Made by a program: the position numbers and the translations under genes. This document shows, piece by piece, positions 52,101 through 59,450 of a stretch of DNA of 64,000 bases. Source of the DNA: Streptomyces sp. NBC_00878. GTDB taxonomy: Bacteria; Actinomycetota; Actinomycetes; Streptomycetales; Streptomycetaceae. Within the stretch, counting starts at the first letter, position 1; every line of letters begins with the position of its first letter. A model generated the notes under the pieces. That model had not been told where the DNA came from. It did not search any database and saw nothing but the letters and a program-made list of their open reading frames with translations. The stretch spans positions 496,001-560,000 of the forward strand of contig NZ_JAPEOK010000001.1 in NCBI RefSeq assembly GCF_026341515.1. Direction: 5' to 3'.

Positions 52101-52230
52101 CGGTCCGCCCTGCGGTGGCGGCCCGGGCACGGAGGGCGGTTTCCTCGGCCGCCCACGCGTCGGAGGTGCCCGCGAGGACCACGGGAGCCGCCGTACCGGC
52201 GATCAGTACGGACCTGCGAGTCACCGTCAT
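49102..52230 (-). CDS. secreted GH2 beta-galactosidase-like enzyme with C-terminal CBM32-type domain
   Basis: 1042 aa from ATG 52230, AAGGGA upstream. A Tat-like signal (TVTRRSVLIAGTAAPVVLAG) precedes the GH2 N-terminal sandwich (VPHDWSIE, GWYRIAFTLP), Ig-like domain, and TIM barrel with acid/base Glu in WSIGNEIPD (E452) and a FESESSSET segment where the nucleophile is expected. Further Ig-like domains follow, then an F5/8 type C domain (about 890-1042). Length and layout suit glycan-active GH2 enzymes. Exported folded, acting on galactosides or similar; the specificity is inferred. A LacI-type site lies 95 bp upstream. Confidence 0.87.
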   Translation of the reverse strand: MTVTRRSVLIAGTAAPVVLAGTSDAWAAEETALRARAATAGRTVPLRDGWRFALVDPAGLADPTGVYARAAEPGYDDSAWRRITVPHDWSIELSPTTEHGTTSGTGFFPGGLGWYRIAFTLPKAYADMRVSVEFDGVYMDSSVYCNGRLVGQHPYGYTGFALDLTDLLHTDGTTANVVAVEVRNRLPSSRWYSGSGIHREARLVVTDPVHVQRWGTQVTTPEIGTDRALVRARTSVVNASGEARRVEVRSAVVDPRGRTVARETSTVTVGADPASPPGAATATHDLTVRDPRTWDIDTPTLYTLKTELRVDGRTADTYETPFGIRHFTVDADNGLTLNGRYLKLRGVNLHHDLGALGAAVNADAVERQLRIMRSMGVNALRTSHNPPAPEVIAACERLGIVMMVEAFDCWRRGKNPYDYGRFFDAHSDADIGEMVLAARNSPAVIMWSIGNEIPDSTSTAGLAIADRLIDDVRRLDPTRPIVIGSDKYRGLPAVGSPADLMLAKIDGLGLNYNTAASVDALHARYPRLFLFESESSSETSTRGTYQEPERLNTGENHTPGRRATSSYDNNLASWTMSGEYGLKKDRDRKWFTGEFLWSGIDYIGEPTPYDVFPVKASFFGAVDTAGFPKDTYHLFKSQWTDEPMVHLLPENWTDHHPGDMVDLWAYSNVDTVELFLDGKSLGTRKFDEKKTTDGRTYLETTEATGDDKTVTGGPWPGSYTSPNGSAGKLHLTWKVPFAPGELTAVARRDGRTVATDVLRTAGQPHALRLTPDRRSLVADGRSLCFVTAEVVDARGVVVPGADHSIAFDVDGGSLAGLDNGRQESAERYQASTRTAFHGKALAIVRSGTEDGRLTLRARSAGLRTATVTVRTTAARPKVRTPAADFAPDPGPGAPNYPLADASYSGRPDTLPAAMLDGAPATGWSNAFRKAATALLPAFDGAREEDWVSVAWGRTRTFDRVEVSFTADATHSLPVAVEVAFWDGHRYRPAKGADVDWATASDAPTVITFDAVRGSGLRITMRSRHPGEVRGALRISRLEIPPR

Positions 52231-52324
52231 GGCGTTTTCCCTTTCGTAAGGGCTCACGTCTGCTCACAACTACTCGCGACCGAACAGATTCTGACAGTGC
52301 GACAGGTGCGGCCGTCAAGACTCC

Positions 52325-52338
52325 GGTAAGCGCTTCCC
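52325..52338. promoter_or_regulatory. LacI-type operator GGTAAGCGCTTCCC
   Basis: A near-palindrome centred on GC, with core AAGCGCTT, 95 bp before the GH2 start. Typical of LacI-family sugar repressors; may also affect the divergent phosphatase. Confidence 0.5.
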
Positions 52339-52498
52339 GTCCCGGGCGTCACATCGGCCCGAATCCCACGGTGGCGAGGGGCCCGGCAGAGGCCGGATGC
52401 GGAAGCCGGTGTGCCATGTGCGCAGGCCCCCGACACACTAGGCTGAGACGCAAGTGGCGAGCCTGTTCGCTGTGAGTGTGCGCAATGGAGTGGCGGCG

Positions 52499-54910
52499 AT
52501 GACGAGCCACAACGAAGCCTCGGACGACAGCCCGGGGTACCCGTTCGACGAGACCGCCACGGCGCGGGCCGTCATAGACGGCGACGGCATCCTCGTCGAA
52601 TGGAACGAGGGCGCTCGGCGCCTGCTCGGCCATGCCTCCGCCGAGGTCGTGGGCCGGCCCGCGGCGAACCTGCTGGCCCCGGACGCCGGAGCCGTACGCC
52701 CCCCGCCGGCCGGCCACCGCTGGAACGACACCCTCGCGCTGCGGCACCGGGACGGCCGGACCCTCCACGTATGGCTGCTCGCGCACCGACGGCGTCCCGA
52801 GCTCGGCGACCACAGCGGCTGGCTCGTCGTGACCCCGCTGGACAACGGCGGGCCGCCGGTTGAGGACGACGTCCTCGCCGGCCGGTTCCTGGACCAGTCA
52901 CCCTGCGCCACCGCGATCTTCGACGAGCGGCTGCGGCTGCGCCGGGTCAACGCGGTGATGGCCGAGTCGATGGCCCTCCCGGAGGAGCGCATCCGCGGGC
53001 TGCGCCTCCCCGAGATCGGCGGCATGCCGCAGAACGAGGAGCTTGAACGCCACATGGTCCAGGTGCTCCTGACCGGGCGGCGCGACGATGTGGAGACGTA
53101 CCTGGGCTCCCGGGACGGGGCCCGCGCGCGGGCATGGCTGGCCCGGCTGGCGCCGCTCACAGACGCCGAGGGCCGGGTCCTCGGCGTCTGTCTGTCCGCC
53201 CATGACTTCAGCCAGCAGTACCTCGCCCGGGAGCGCCTCCAGATCGTGAACGAGGCGAGCGTCCGTATCGGCTCCACGCTCGACGTCACCCGTACGGCCC
53301 AGGAGCTGGCCGACGTCTGCGTGCCCGCGCTCGCCGACTTCATCAGCATCGACCTCCTGGACCCGCCGGAACGCGGCGGCGAGCCGTACAGCGGACCGGT
53401 GCCCGCCCCCGTGAGCCTGCGCCGCGCCGCCCACCGGTCGGTGAACCCCGGCAATCCGGAGGCCGTGGTCAAACTGGGCCAGGTCGACGTCTACCCCGCG
53501 TCCTCACCCCAGGCCGACTCCCTGGTGGCCGGCCGGACCATCGTGGCCACGGATCCCGCGAGCACGCTGGCGGACTGGCTCGCCTGGGATCCGGCCCGCC
53601 GCGAGCGCGTCAAGGAGCTCGGCATCCACACGACGATGGCCGTTCCGATCCAGGCCCGCGGGGCGACGCTGGGCGTCGCCGTCTTCACCCGGTTCCGACG
53701 CCCCGCCCCCTTCACGGACGACGACGTCCTGCTGGCGGAGGAGGTCACGGCCAGGGCGGCCGTCTGTATCGACAACGCCCGCCGTTTCTCCCGCGAGCGC
53801 GAGACCGCGATCGCCCTGCAGCGCAGTCTGCTGCCCCGGACGCTGCCGCGGACGGCCGCCGTCGAGGCGGCCTCGCGCTATCTGCCCGCGGCACGGGCCG
53901 GAGTCGGCGGCGACTGGTTCGACGTGATCCCGCTGTCGGGGATGCGTGTCGCCATGGTCGTCGGGGACGTCGTCGGCCACGGGGTCCAGGCCTCCGCCAC
54001 CATGGGACGGCTGCGGACCGCCGTCCGCACGCTCGCCGACATCGACCTGGCACCGGACGAACTGCTGACCCACCTCGACGACCTCGTTGTCCGGCTCTCC
54101 GAGGAGGCGGGCAGCGAGGGAACCACCGGCGAGGTGGGGGCCACCTGCCTGTACGCCGTCTACGACCCGGTCACCCGCGTCTGCACGCTCGCCCGGGCGG
54201 GCCATCCGCCACCGCTGATGCTGCCGCCGGACAGCTCACCCGAGGAGATCGACGTACCGTCGGGGCCTCCGCTGGGCGTGGGCGGGCTGCCGTTCGAGTC
54301 GATCGAGCTCAGGCTCCCCGAGGACACCGTGCTCGCCCTCTACACCGACGGTCTGCTCGAGAGCCCCGACCGTGACCCGGACGAGAGTCGCGCGGTGCTG
54401 AGCCAGGCGCTGGCGCGCGGCTCGGGCTCCCTCGACGAGACCTGCCACGACATCCTCCAGTCGCTGCTCCCGCCGACCGGCGCGTCCGACGACGTGGCGC
54501 TGCTGCTCGCCCGGACGAAGGGGCTGCCGACCTCGCAAGTGGCGACCTGGGACATCCCCGCCGATCCCGCCCTCGTCGGCCCGATCCGCAAGCAGGCCGT
54601 CCAGCAACTGGACACCTGGGAACTGAGCGAGGCGGCGTTCACGACCGAGCTGGTGGTGAGTGAACTCGTCACCAACGCCATCCGGTACGGCGAGCGCCCC
54701 ATACGGCTGCGGCTGATCCACGACGACACCACCCTGATCTTCGAGGTGTCGGACTCCAGCCACACCGCGCCGCACCTGCGTCGCGCCAAGACGTTCGACG
54801 AGGGCGGCCGCGGTCTGCTTCTGGTCGCCCAGCTCACCCAGCGCTGGGGCAGCCGTCACACCCCCGAGGGCAAGACGATCTGGGCGGAGCTGGCACTGGG
54901 CGAGGACTGA
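52499..54910 (+). CDS. SpoIIE-type PP2C phosphatase with PAS, GAF and HATPase domains
   Basis: 803 aa from ATG 52499 (GGAG 9 nt before); GTG 52454 is an alternative. Order: PAS (ARAVIDGDGILVEWNEGARRLLGHASAEVVG), second PAS (FLDQSPCATAIFDERLRLRRVN), GAF (about 260-445), PP2C/SpoIIE (GGDWFDVIPL, GDVVGHGVQASATMGRLRTA) and HATPase (VSELVTNAIRYGERP, GGRGLLLVAQLTQ). Kinase and phosphatase domains on one chain suggest it sets the phosphorylation state of a STAS protein. Divergent from the GH2 gene over 268 bp. Confidence 0.88.
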   Translation: MTSHNEASDDSPGYPFDETATARAVIDGDGILVEWNEGARRLLGHASAEVVGRPAANLLAPDAGAVRPPPAGHRWNDTLALRHRDGRTLHVWLLAHRRRPELGDHSGWLVVTPLDNGGPPVEDDVLAGRFLDQSPCATAIFDERLRLRRVNAVMAESMALPEERIRGLRLPEIGGMPQNEELERHMVQVLLTGRRDDVETYLGSRDGARARAWLARLAPLTDAEGRVLGVCLSAHDFSQQYLARERLQIVNEASVRIGSTLDVTRTAQELADVCVPALADFISIDLLDPPERGGEPYSGPVPAPVSLRRAAHRSVNPGNPEAVVKLGQVDVYPASSPQADSLVAGRTIVATDPASTLADWLAWDPARRERVKELGIHTTMAVPIQARGATLGVAVFTRFRRPAPFTDDDVLLAEEVTARAAVCIDNARRFSRERETAIALQRSLLPRTLPRTAAVEAASRYLPAARAGVGGDWFDVIPLSGMRVAMVVGDVVGHGVQASATMGRLRTAVRTLADIDLAPDELLTHLDDLVVRLSEEAGSEGTTGEVGATCLYAVYDPVTRVCTLARAGHPPPLMLPPDSSPEEIDVPSGPPLGVGGLPFESIELRLPEDTVLALYTDGLLESPDRDPDESRAVLSQALARGSGSLDETCHDILQSLLPPTGASDDVALLLARTKGLPTSQVATWDIPADPALVGPIRKQAVQQLDTWELSEAAFTTELVVSELVTNAIRYGERPIRLRLIHDDTTLIFEVSDSSHTAPHLRRAKTFDEGGRGLLLVAQLTQRWGSRHTPEGKTIWAELALGED

Positions 54911-55029
54911 TCCCGGCCAGGACTAACAAGGACCGATGGGGGCTGGCCAGGGCTGATGACGCTTGAGCGGGTGCGTCAGCTGTCCTGACAGACCGTCGGG
55001 TGCACCGCCTGTTCCGACGGACCGTCGTG

Positions 55030-57558
55030 TCACCGGCCGCCGTCTCCGTGACCTCCCCCGCCACCTCCGTCACCGTCGCCGTCGTGGCCGTCCCAGCCTC
55101 CGCCGCCGTACCCGTCGTGGCCGCCGTCGTAGCCGCCTCCTCCGTAGCCGCCGGACCCGCAGTAGTAGCCGAAGCACCAGCTGGGAGCGGGTGCGGGTGT
55201 CGTGGGCCGGGGAGTCGGGGGCGCCTGGGAAGGCGTGGGAGACGCCGACGTGGGGGTGGGATCCGGGCTCGGGACGGGTTGCGGCTTCGCCGTGTCGCTG
55301 TTCGTGTACGACGTGATCCACTCCATTTGGAGCGAGTCGACCGAGGTGTCGATCTCCCAGCGCTGGGCCTTGCCTTCGTTACGGGTCTTGAGGACCAGCC
55401 CCGTCTCCTCCTCCCCCGAAACGGGTGCCAGCGCGAGATTCGGTCGCCCCAGGGGCACGAGGTTTCCCTCAAGGGTGAGGTCGTAGTGGACGGACACCCG
55501 ACCCTTCTCGCCGTCGCACGGGCCGAGCCTGACGGAGGAGGCGAGCCGGGAGTCGAGGCACAGATCCTTGTCGGCCAGGCTGCGCAGCAGGCCGTCGCTC
55601 TCGTACGACCACTGCTGGCGCTCCGAGGAACTACAGGTGGCGAGGACGACCTCCGCGCCCGCGGCCGCCCTGCCGTCGGCGATCCCGAGGCAGTCGCCGC
55701 TCCCGACGTTGCGGAGCCGCCCACCGACAGTGCCGGTATCCGCGCCGCCGGTGCCGATCCTGGTCGGCCCGGCATCGGGTTCCGCCGACGCCGCTCCGGT
55801 ATCCGAGGCGGACGTCTGCCCCGCGTCGCCGCCACCGGACCACAGAGCCAACGGCACGAGCACGCATCCGCTTACGACGAGTACGGCCAGGGCGAGGTTG
55901 CGTCGACGCGGGGAGCGCCTGCCGGGCTCGCCCGGGCGGGTGTCCGGATGCGGGGGAAGCCGCACGGCGTGACGCGGACCCGCGTCGGTGAATGAGGCTG
56001 CGGCCGGCACCCGGCCGACGGCCCGATGGGAGCCGACAGCCGGGTCGTGTGCCGTACCCGTCTGGGAGCCGACGCCCTGGTCATGGCCCGTACCCACTGG
56101 GGAACCGGTAGCCAGGTGAGACCCGGTCACCGGGTCCGGATCGGTACTCGGGCCAACACCGACACCAGCACCAGCACCAGCACCAGCACCAGCACCAGGG
56201 CGGGCGCTACCAGCCGGGTGGGTTCCGGTGTCCGAGCGAGCGTCGGAGCCCGGGCGGGAGCCCGTGCCCGAGGGGGCGACACCCTGCCGAGGACTGGGAC
56301 CCCAGACGGAATCGGCGTCCGAGTCGAGCTCGGCGTCCAACGGACGGCCGGTACCCGGCGGTCGACCGGAGCCCGGACCAGACCAGGAACCGGTACCCGA
56401 CTGAAGCCCAGTGCCGGGACCGGGCCCGAACCCGGCGCCTGGCTGATACCCGAAGCCCGAACCGGAGCCTGTGCCGGTGCCCGGCCGATGCCCCACGCCC
56501 GTGCCCGGCTGATATCCCGAGCCCGGACCCGAACCGGAGCCTGCACCCGGCTGATGCCCCGTACCCGGACCCGAACCGGAACCGGCGCCCGGCTGGTACC
56601 CCGTGCCCGGCGCCGAACCCGAACCTGCGCCCGGTCGCTGCCCAATGCCCGTCCGATGTCCCGCGCCATCGCCCGCCCACGGAGCCACCGACACCACAGG
56701 ACCCGACCCCGTCTCCACCCTCCGGGCCCGGCGGCCAGGCCTGGAATCGAGGTACCGCTGGGCCGCCCACCCGAGTACGCCTTCGGCCAGGAGACCGGCG
56801 AGGCGGCCGTCCGACTGGTTCAGCTGGTCGGCCGTGGACTGGCAGTGCAAGCAGCCGGCCATGTGCTGCCGCAGGTCGGGGCAGATCCTGCCGCCGGGCC
56901 GGAGCGAGACGTCCAGCAGTCGGCTGTAGCGGCGGCACTCCTCGTCCGGGGCGAGTTCGCGATGGTGCTCCAGGCAGTTCTGGCGCAACAGTTGCCTCGC
57001 TCGTTCCAGCGCGGCGTAGGCGTCCTCCACGTCGAGTCCGAGCAGGCGGGCCGGTACCGCGAGTTCCTCGGCCTCGACCTCCGCATGCCACAGAACGCAG
57101 CGGGCGGACTCCGGCAGCCGGTGGAACGCGCGGGAAACGAGCCGTCTGTTCTCCGGCGGGAGAAGCCGTGCCGTGGCCCGGACCTTGTCGTACGGGTCGG
57201 ACCGCAACTCGGGATGGAGCAGCTCCCGGCGTTTGTCCGCGTCCCATTCGCCCGCTATTCGGCGTACGGTGACCAGCAGTTGCGGTCGCCACGCCGACTT
57301 CGGTCCGGTATGCCGCACAGATTCGCCGAAGAGCCGGGTGAATGCGGCGGTGGTGAGCATTCCGGCGTACTGTGCACCGTTCGTGCACAGCCGGGCGTAC
57401 GAGAACACGGGTACCCAGTGCCGGGAGAGCAGTTCCCCGGCGGGATACTGAGCGGGCTTCTTGCCCGCGCCCCGCTTCAGATCTGCCGTGAGCCGTTCGT
57501 CCGCCACATCGAACAGACTTCCGGATGTGGCGGAATTCGACGGGGTCGCGTCACTCAC
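55030..57558 (-). CDS. ECF-sigma-like / zinc-finger / TM / ricin-lectin protein, copy 2
   Basis: 842 aa from GTG 57558 (GGAGG 9 nt upstream). Same plan as the 43089 protein: sigma-like part about 35-210 (RHWVPVFSYARLCTNGAQYA, LPESARCVLWHAEVEAEELA), HxxxCxxC at 232-239, TM helix after RRRNLALAVLVVSGCVLVPL, ricin-type trefoil (DCLGIADGRAAAGAEV, QQWSYESDG, LCLDSRLASS). It is longer because a Gly-rich stretch of about 300 residues, built of QPGAGSGSGPGTG-like repeats, is inserted before the TM helix. A Gly/His/Asp-rich tail follows. Signalling role unknown. Confidence 0.75.
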   Translation of the reverse strand: MSDATPSNSATSGSLFDVADERLTADLKRGAGKKPAQYPAGELLSRHWVPVFSYARLCTNGAQYAGMLTTAAFTRLFGESVRHTGPKSAWRPQLLVTVRRIAGEWDADKRRELLHPELRSDPYDKVRATARLLPPENRRLVSRAFHRLPESARCVLWHAEVEAEELAVPARLLGLDVEDAYAALERARQLLRQNCLEHHRELAPDEECRRYSRLLDVSLRPGGRICPDLRQHMAGCLHCQSTADQLNQSDGRLAGLLAEGVLGWAAQRYLDSRPGRRARRVETGSGPVVSVAPWAGDGAGHRTGIGQRPGAGSGSAPGTGYQPGAGSGSGPGTGHQPGAGSGSGPGSGYQPGTGVGHRPGTGTGSGSGFGYQPGAGFGPGPGTGLQSGTGSWSGPGSGRPPGTGRPLDAELDSDADSVWGPSPRQGVAPSGTGSRPGSDARSDTGTHPAGSARPGAGAGAGAGAGVGVGPSTDPDPVTGSHLATGSPVGTGHDQGVGSQTGTAHDPAVGSHRAVGRVPAAASFTDAGPRHAVRLPPHPDTRPGEPGRRSPRRRNLALAVLVVSGCVLVPLALWSGGGDAGQTSASDTGAASAEPDAGPTRIGTGGADTGTVGGRLRNVGSGDCLGIADGRAAAGAEVVLATCSSSERQQWSYESDGLLRSLADKDLCLDSRLASSVRLGPCDGEKGRVSVHYDLTLEGNLVPLGRPNLALAPVSGEEETGLVLKTRNEGKAQRWEIDTSVDSLQMEWITSYTNSDTAKPQPVPSPDPTPTSASPTPSQAPPTPRPTTPAPAPSWCFGYYCGSGGYGGGGYDGGHDGYGGGGWDGHDGDGDGGGGGGHGDGGR

Positions 57559-57963
57559 GTGCACTTTCCTCCAAAGCCCCAAAGCCCCTGCAGAAATAGT
57601 CCATACCAGGCGGTATGGAATGTGCCTGCACGTTGACGGGTGCACCTTTGCACAACGTACCGCTCCGGAACAAGAGAAAGCCACCAACCCCCTTTCCACC
57701 CCGCCCCTTTGGCCGAGACAAGGTGCCAACACGAGCCCAGGGCAAAGCGATTCAGAATGGCAAACTCTCAAGTTACCTGAGGTAAGTACCGATTTGACAT
57801 CCGTGGAGAAGGGGCAGCGCCCGACTATTCGTTGGAATACGCAACCCAAGAGCGGGGAGGGCTGACTCGATGGCGAGACCGGCGATCCACCCCGGTTCAC
57901 TCTCGCAACAGGCCGTCTGATTCGATCAAACGGAACCGACAATCACTTCCCGAAGGACAAACC
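57559..57963. other. divergent intergenic region with operator-like sites
   Basis: 405 bp, AT-richer than average. It holds CCATACC-AGGC-GGTATGG (57601-57618) and GTGCACCTTTGCACAA (57640-57655), the latter shared with the paralog's upstream region. Towards the right gene, GAAGGAC lies at 57950-57956. No gene seen. Confidence 0.5.
57601..57618. promoter_or_regulatory. CCATACC-n4-GGTATGG inverted repeat
   Basis: Perfect 7-bp arms with a 4-bp spacer, about 45 bp before the lectin-receptor start; fits an operator overlapping or just downstream of its promoter. Confidence 0.55.
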
Positions 57964-59238
57964 CTGAGTTCCACCCTGGCCACAGCCCTTTCCGCCGTTC
58001 TCCTCGTGGCGGTTCTTGCCTGTGCCGTGATCCGCCCCTTCGGCCTGCCGGAGGCCACCGTGGCGGTCCCGGCCGCCGGCGTGGTGATCGCGACCGGCGC
58101 GATCCCTCTCGACCACGCGCGCGCCGAGGCCGAGCTGCTCGGACCCGTCGTGGGCTTCCTGGCCGCGGTGCTCGTACTCGCCAAGCTCTGCGACGACGAG
58201 GGGCTCTTCCAGGCCTGCGGCGCCTGACTGGCCCGTACGTCCAAGGGGCGGCCGCAACGGCTGCTGGCCGCCAACTTCCTTCTCGCCTCGGTGATCACGG
58301 CCGTGCTGAGCCTGGACGCCACCGTCGTCCTGCTCACTCCGGTGGTGTTCGCGACCGTGGCCCGGCTCGGCGCCCGCCCCAAGCCCCACGTGTACGCCAC
58401 CGCCCATCTCTCGAACACCGCGTCGCTGCTGCTGCCCGTCTCCAACCTCACCAACCTGCTGGCGTTCACGGCCAGCGGCCTGAGCTTCACCCGGTTCGCC
58501 GTGCTGATGGGCCCCGCGTGGGCCGTCGCCATCACCGCCGAGTACCTGGTCTTCCGGCGATTCTTCGCCAACGACCTGAAGGGCGACACCCCGGAGACGA
58601 CCACGGTCGAGCCCGTCGAGCCTGTCAAGCCCGTCGAGCTGCCCGTGTTCGCGCTGGCCACGGTCGCCTGCACCCTCGCGGGCTTCGTCGTGGCGTCCGC
58701 GATCGGCATCGAACCTGCCTGGGCGGCGCTGGCCGGGGCGCTCGTCCTGGCCGGCCGGGCACTGGTCCGCGGGCACACCACACCGCTCGCCGTCGTGCGC
58801 GCCACCTCGCCGGGCTTCCTCGCCTTCGTCCTGGCGCTCGGGATCGTGGTGCGTGCCGTGGTCGACAACGGCCTCGCGGACACGCTCGGCCAGCTGGTCC
58901 CCGACTCGGCGAGCCTTCCGGCACTGCTCGGCATCGCGGCCCTCGCCGCCGTCCTGGCAAACCTCATCAACAACCTGCCCGCGGTCCTGGTGTTGCTCCC
59001 CCTGGCCGCCGTGGCGGGCCCCGGCCCGATCCTCGCCGTACTGCTCGGCGTGAACATCGGCCCCAATCTCACCTACGCCGGATCACTGGCCACACTGCTG
59101 TGGCGGCGCATCGTGCATCAGCACGAACACGACGTCGATCTCGGCGAGTTCACCCGTCTCGGCCTGATCACCGTGCCCGCCGCCCTGATCCCGGCCGTGG
59201 TGGCCCTGTGGCTCTCGCTGCGGGTTTTCGGAGGCTGA
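57964..59238 (+). pseudogene. ArsB/NhaD (SLC13-like) transporter broken by in-frame TGA
   Basis: A single frame from 57964 to 59238 encodes a complete ion-transporter-like protein, interrupted once by TGA at 58225-58227 (GLFQACGA-stop-LARTSKGRPQRLLAANF). Both sides show family segments: VVGFLAAVLVLAKLCDDEGLF before, SLDATVVLLTPVVFATVARLG and NLINNLPAVLVLLPLA, GVNIGPNLTYAGSLATLLW after. A Trp (TGG) at the stop position would fit the family. The expected start is CTG 57964, at ideal distance from GAAGGAC, suggesting that an ATG/GTG was also lost. Family members export arsenite or exchange Na+/H+. Downstream ATG/GTG re-starts could make only a fragment. Confidence 0.82.
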
Positions 59239-59372
59239 CGCCCCCACCTCACCTCGATGGGGTCGGCGGTCACGCCCCGTCCAGGCGTGCGCGCGGTCCG
59301 CCCGGTTCGCACGCCCGCCCCGTTCACGTCCGGAGCATTGACGGTGTGACATGGCCATGCAATGCTCCATTC

Positions 59373-59386
59373 TGGGAGCGCTCCCA
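59373..59386. promoter_or_regulatory. CebR box TGGGAGCGCTCCCA
   Basis: Perfect 14-bp palindrome identical to the CebR consensus of Streptomyces, 64 bp before the GH9 cellulase start. CebR is released by cellobiose/cellotriose. Confidence 0.88.
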
Positions 59387-59450
59387 CCCCATTCCGTCGT
59401 CCCCACGAGACGGTATCCATGGACCCGTTCCAGACACCGGGAGGCGCTCC

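Noticed and set aside
54993..55020. CCGTCGG/CCGACGG hairpin as terminator between 54910 and 55030
   Set aside because: Only 7 bp of stem with a 14-nt loop; too weak to call.
56120..56640. possible CRISPR-like repeat array
   Set aside because: Repeats are imperfect, lie in frame and encode the Gly-rich segment of the lectin-receptor protein; there are no unique spacers.
58518..59450. 5' extension of the GH9 frame to 58518
   Set aside because: Overlaps the transporter frame, is compositionally shadow-like, and a signal peptide with ribosome site starts at 59451.
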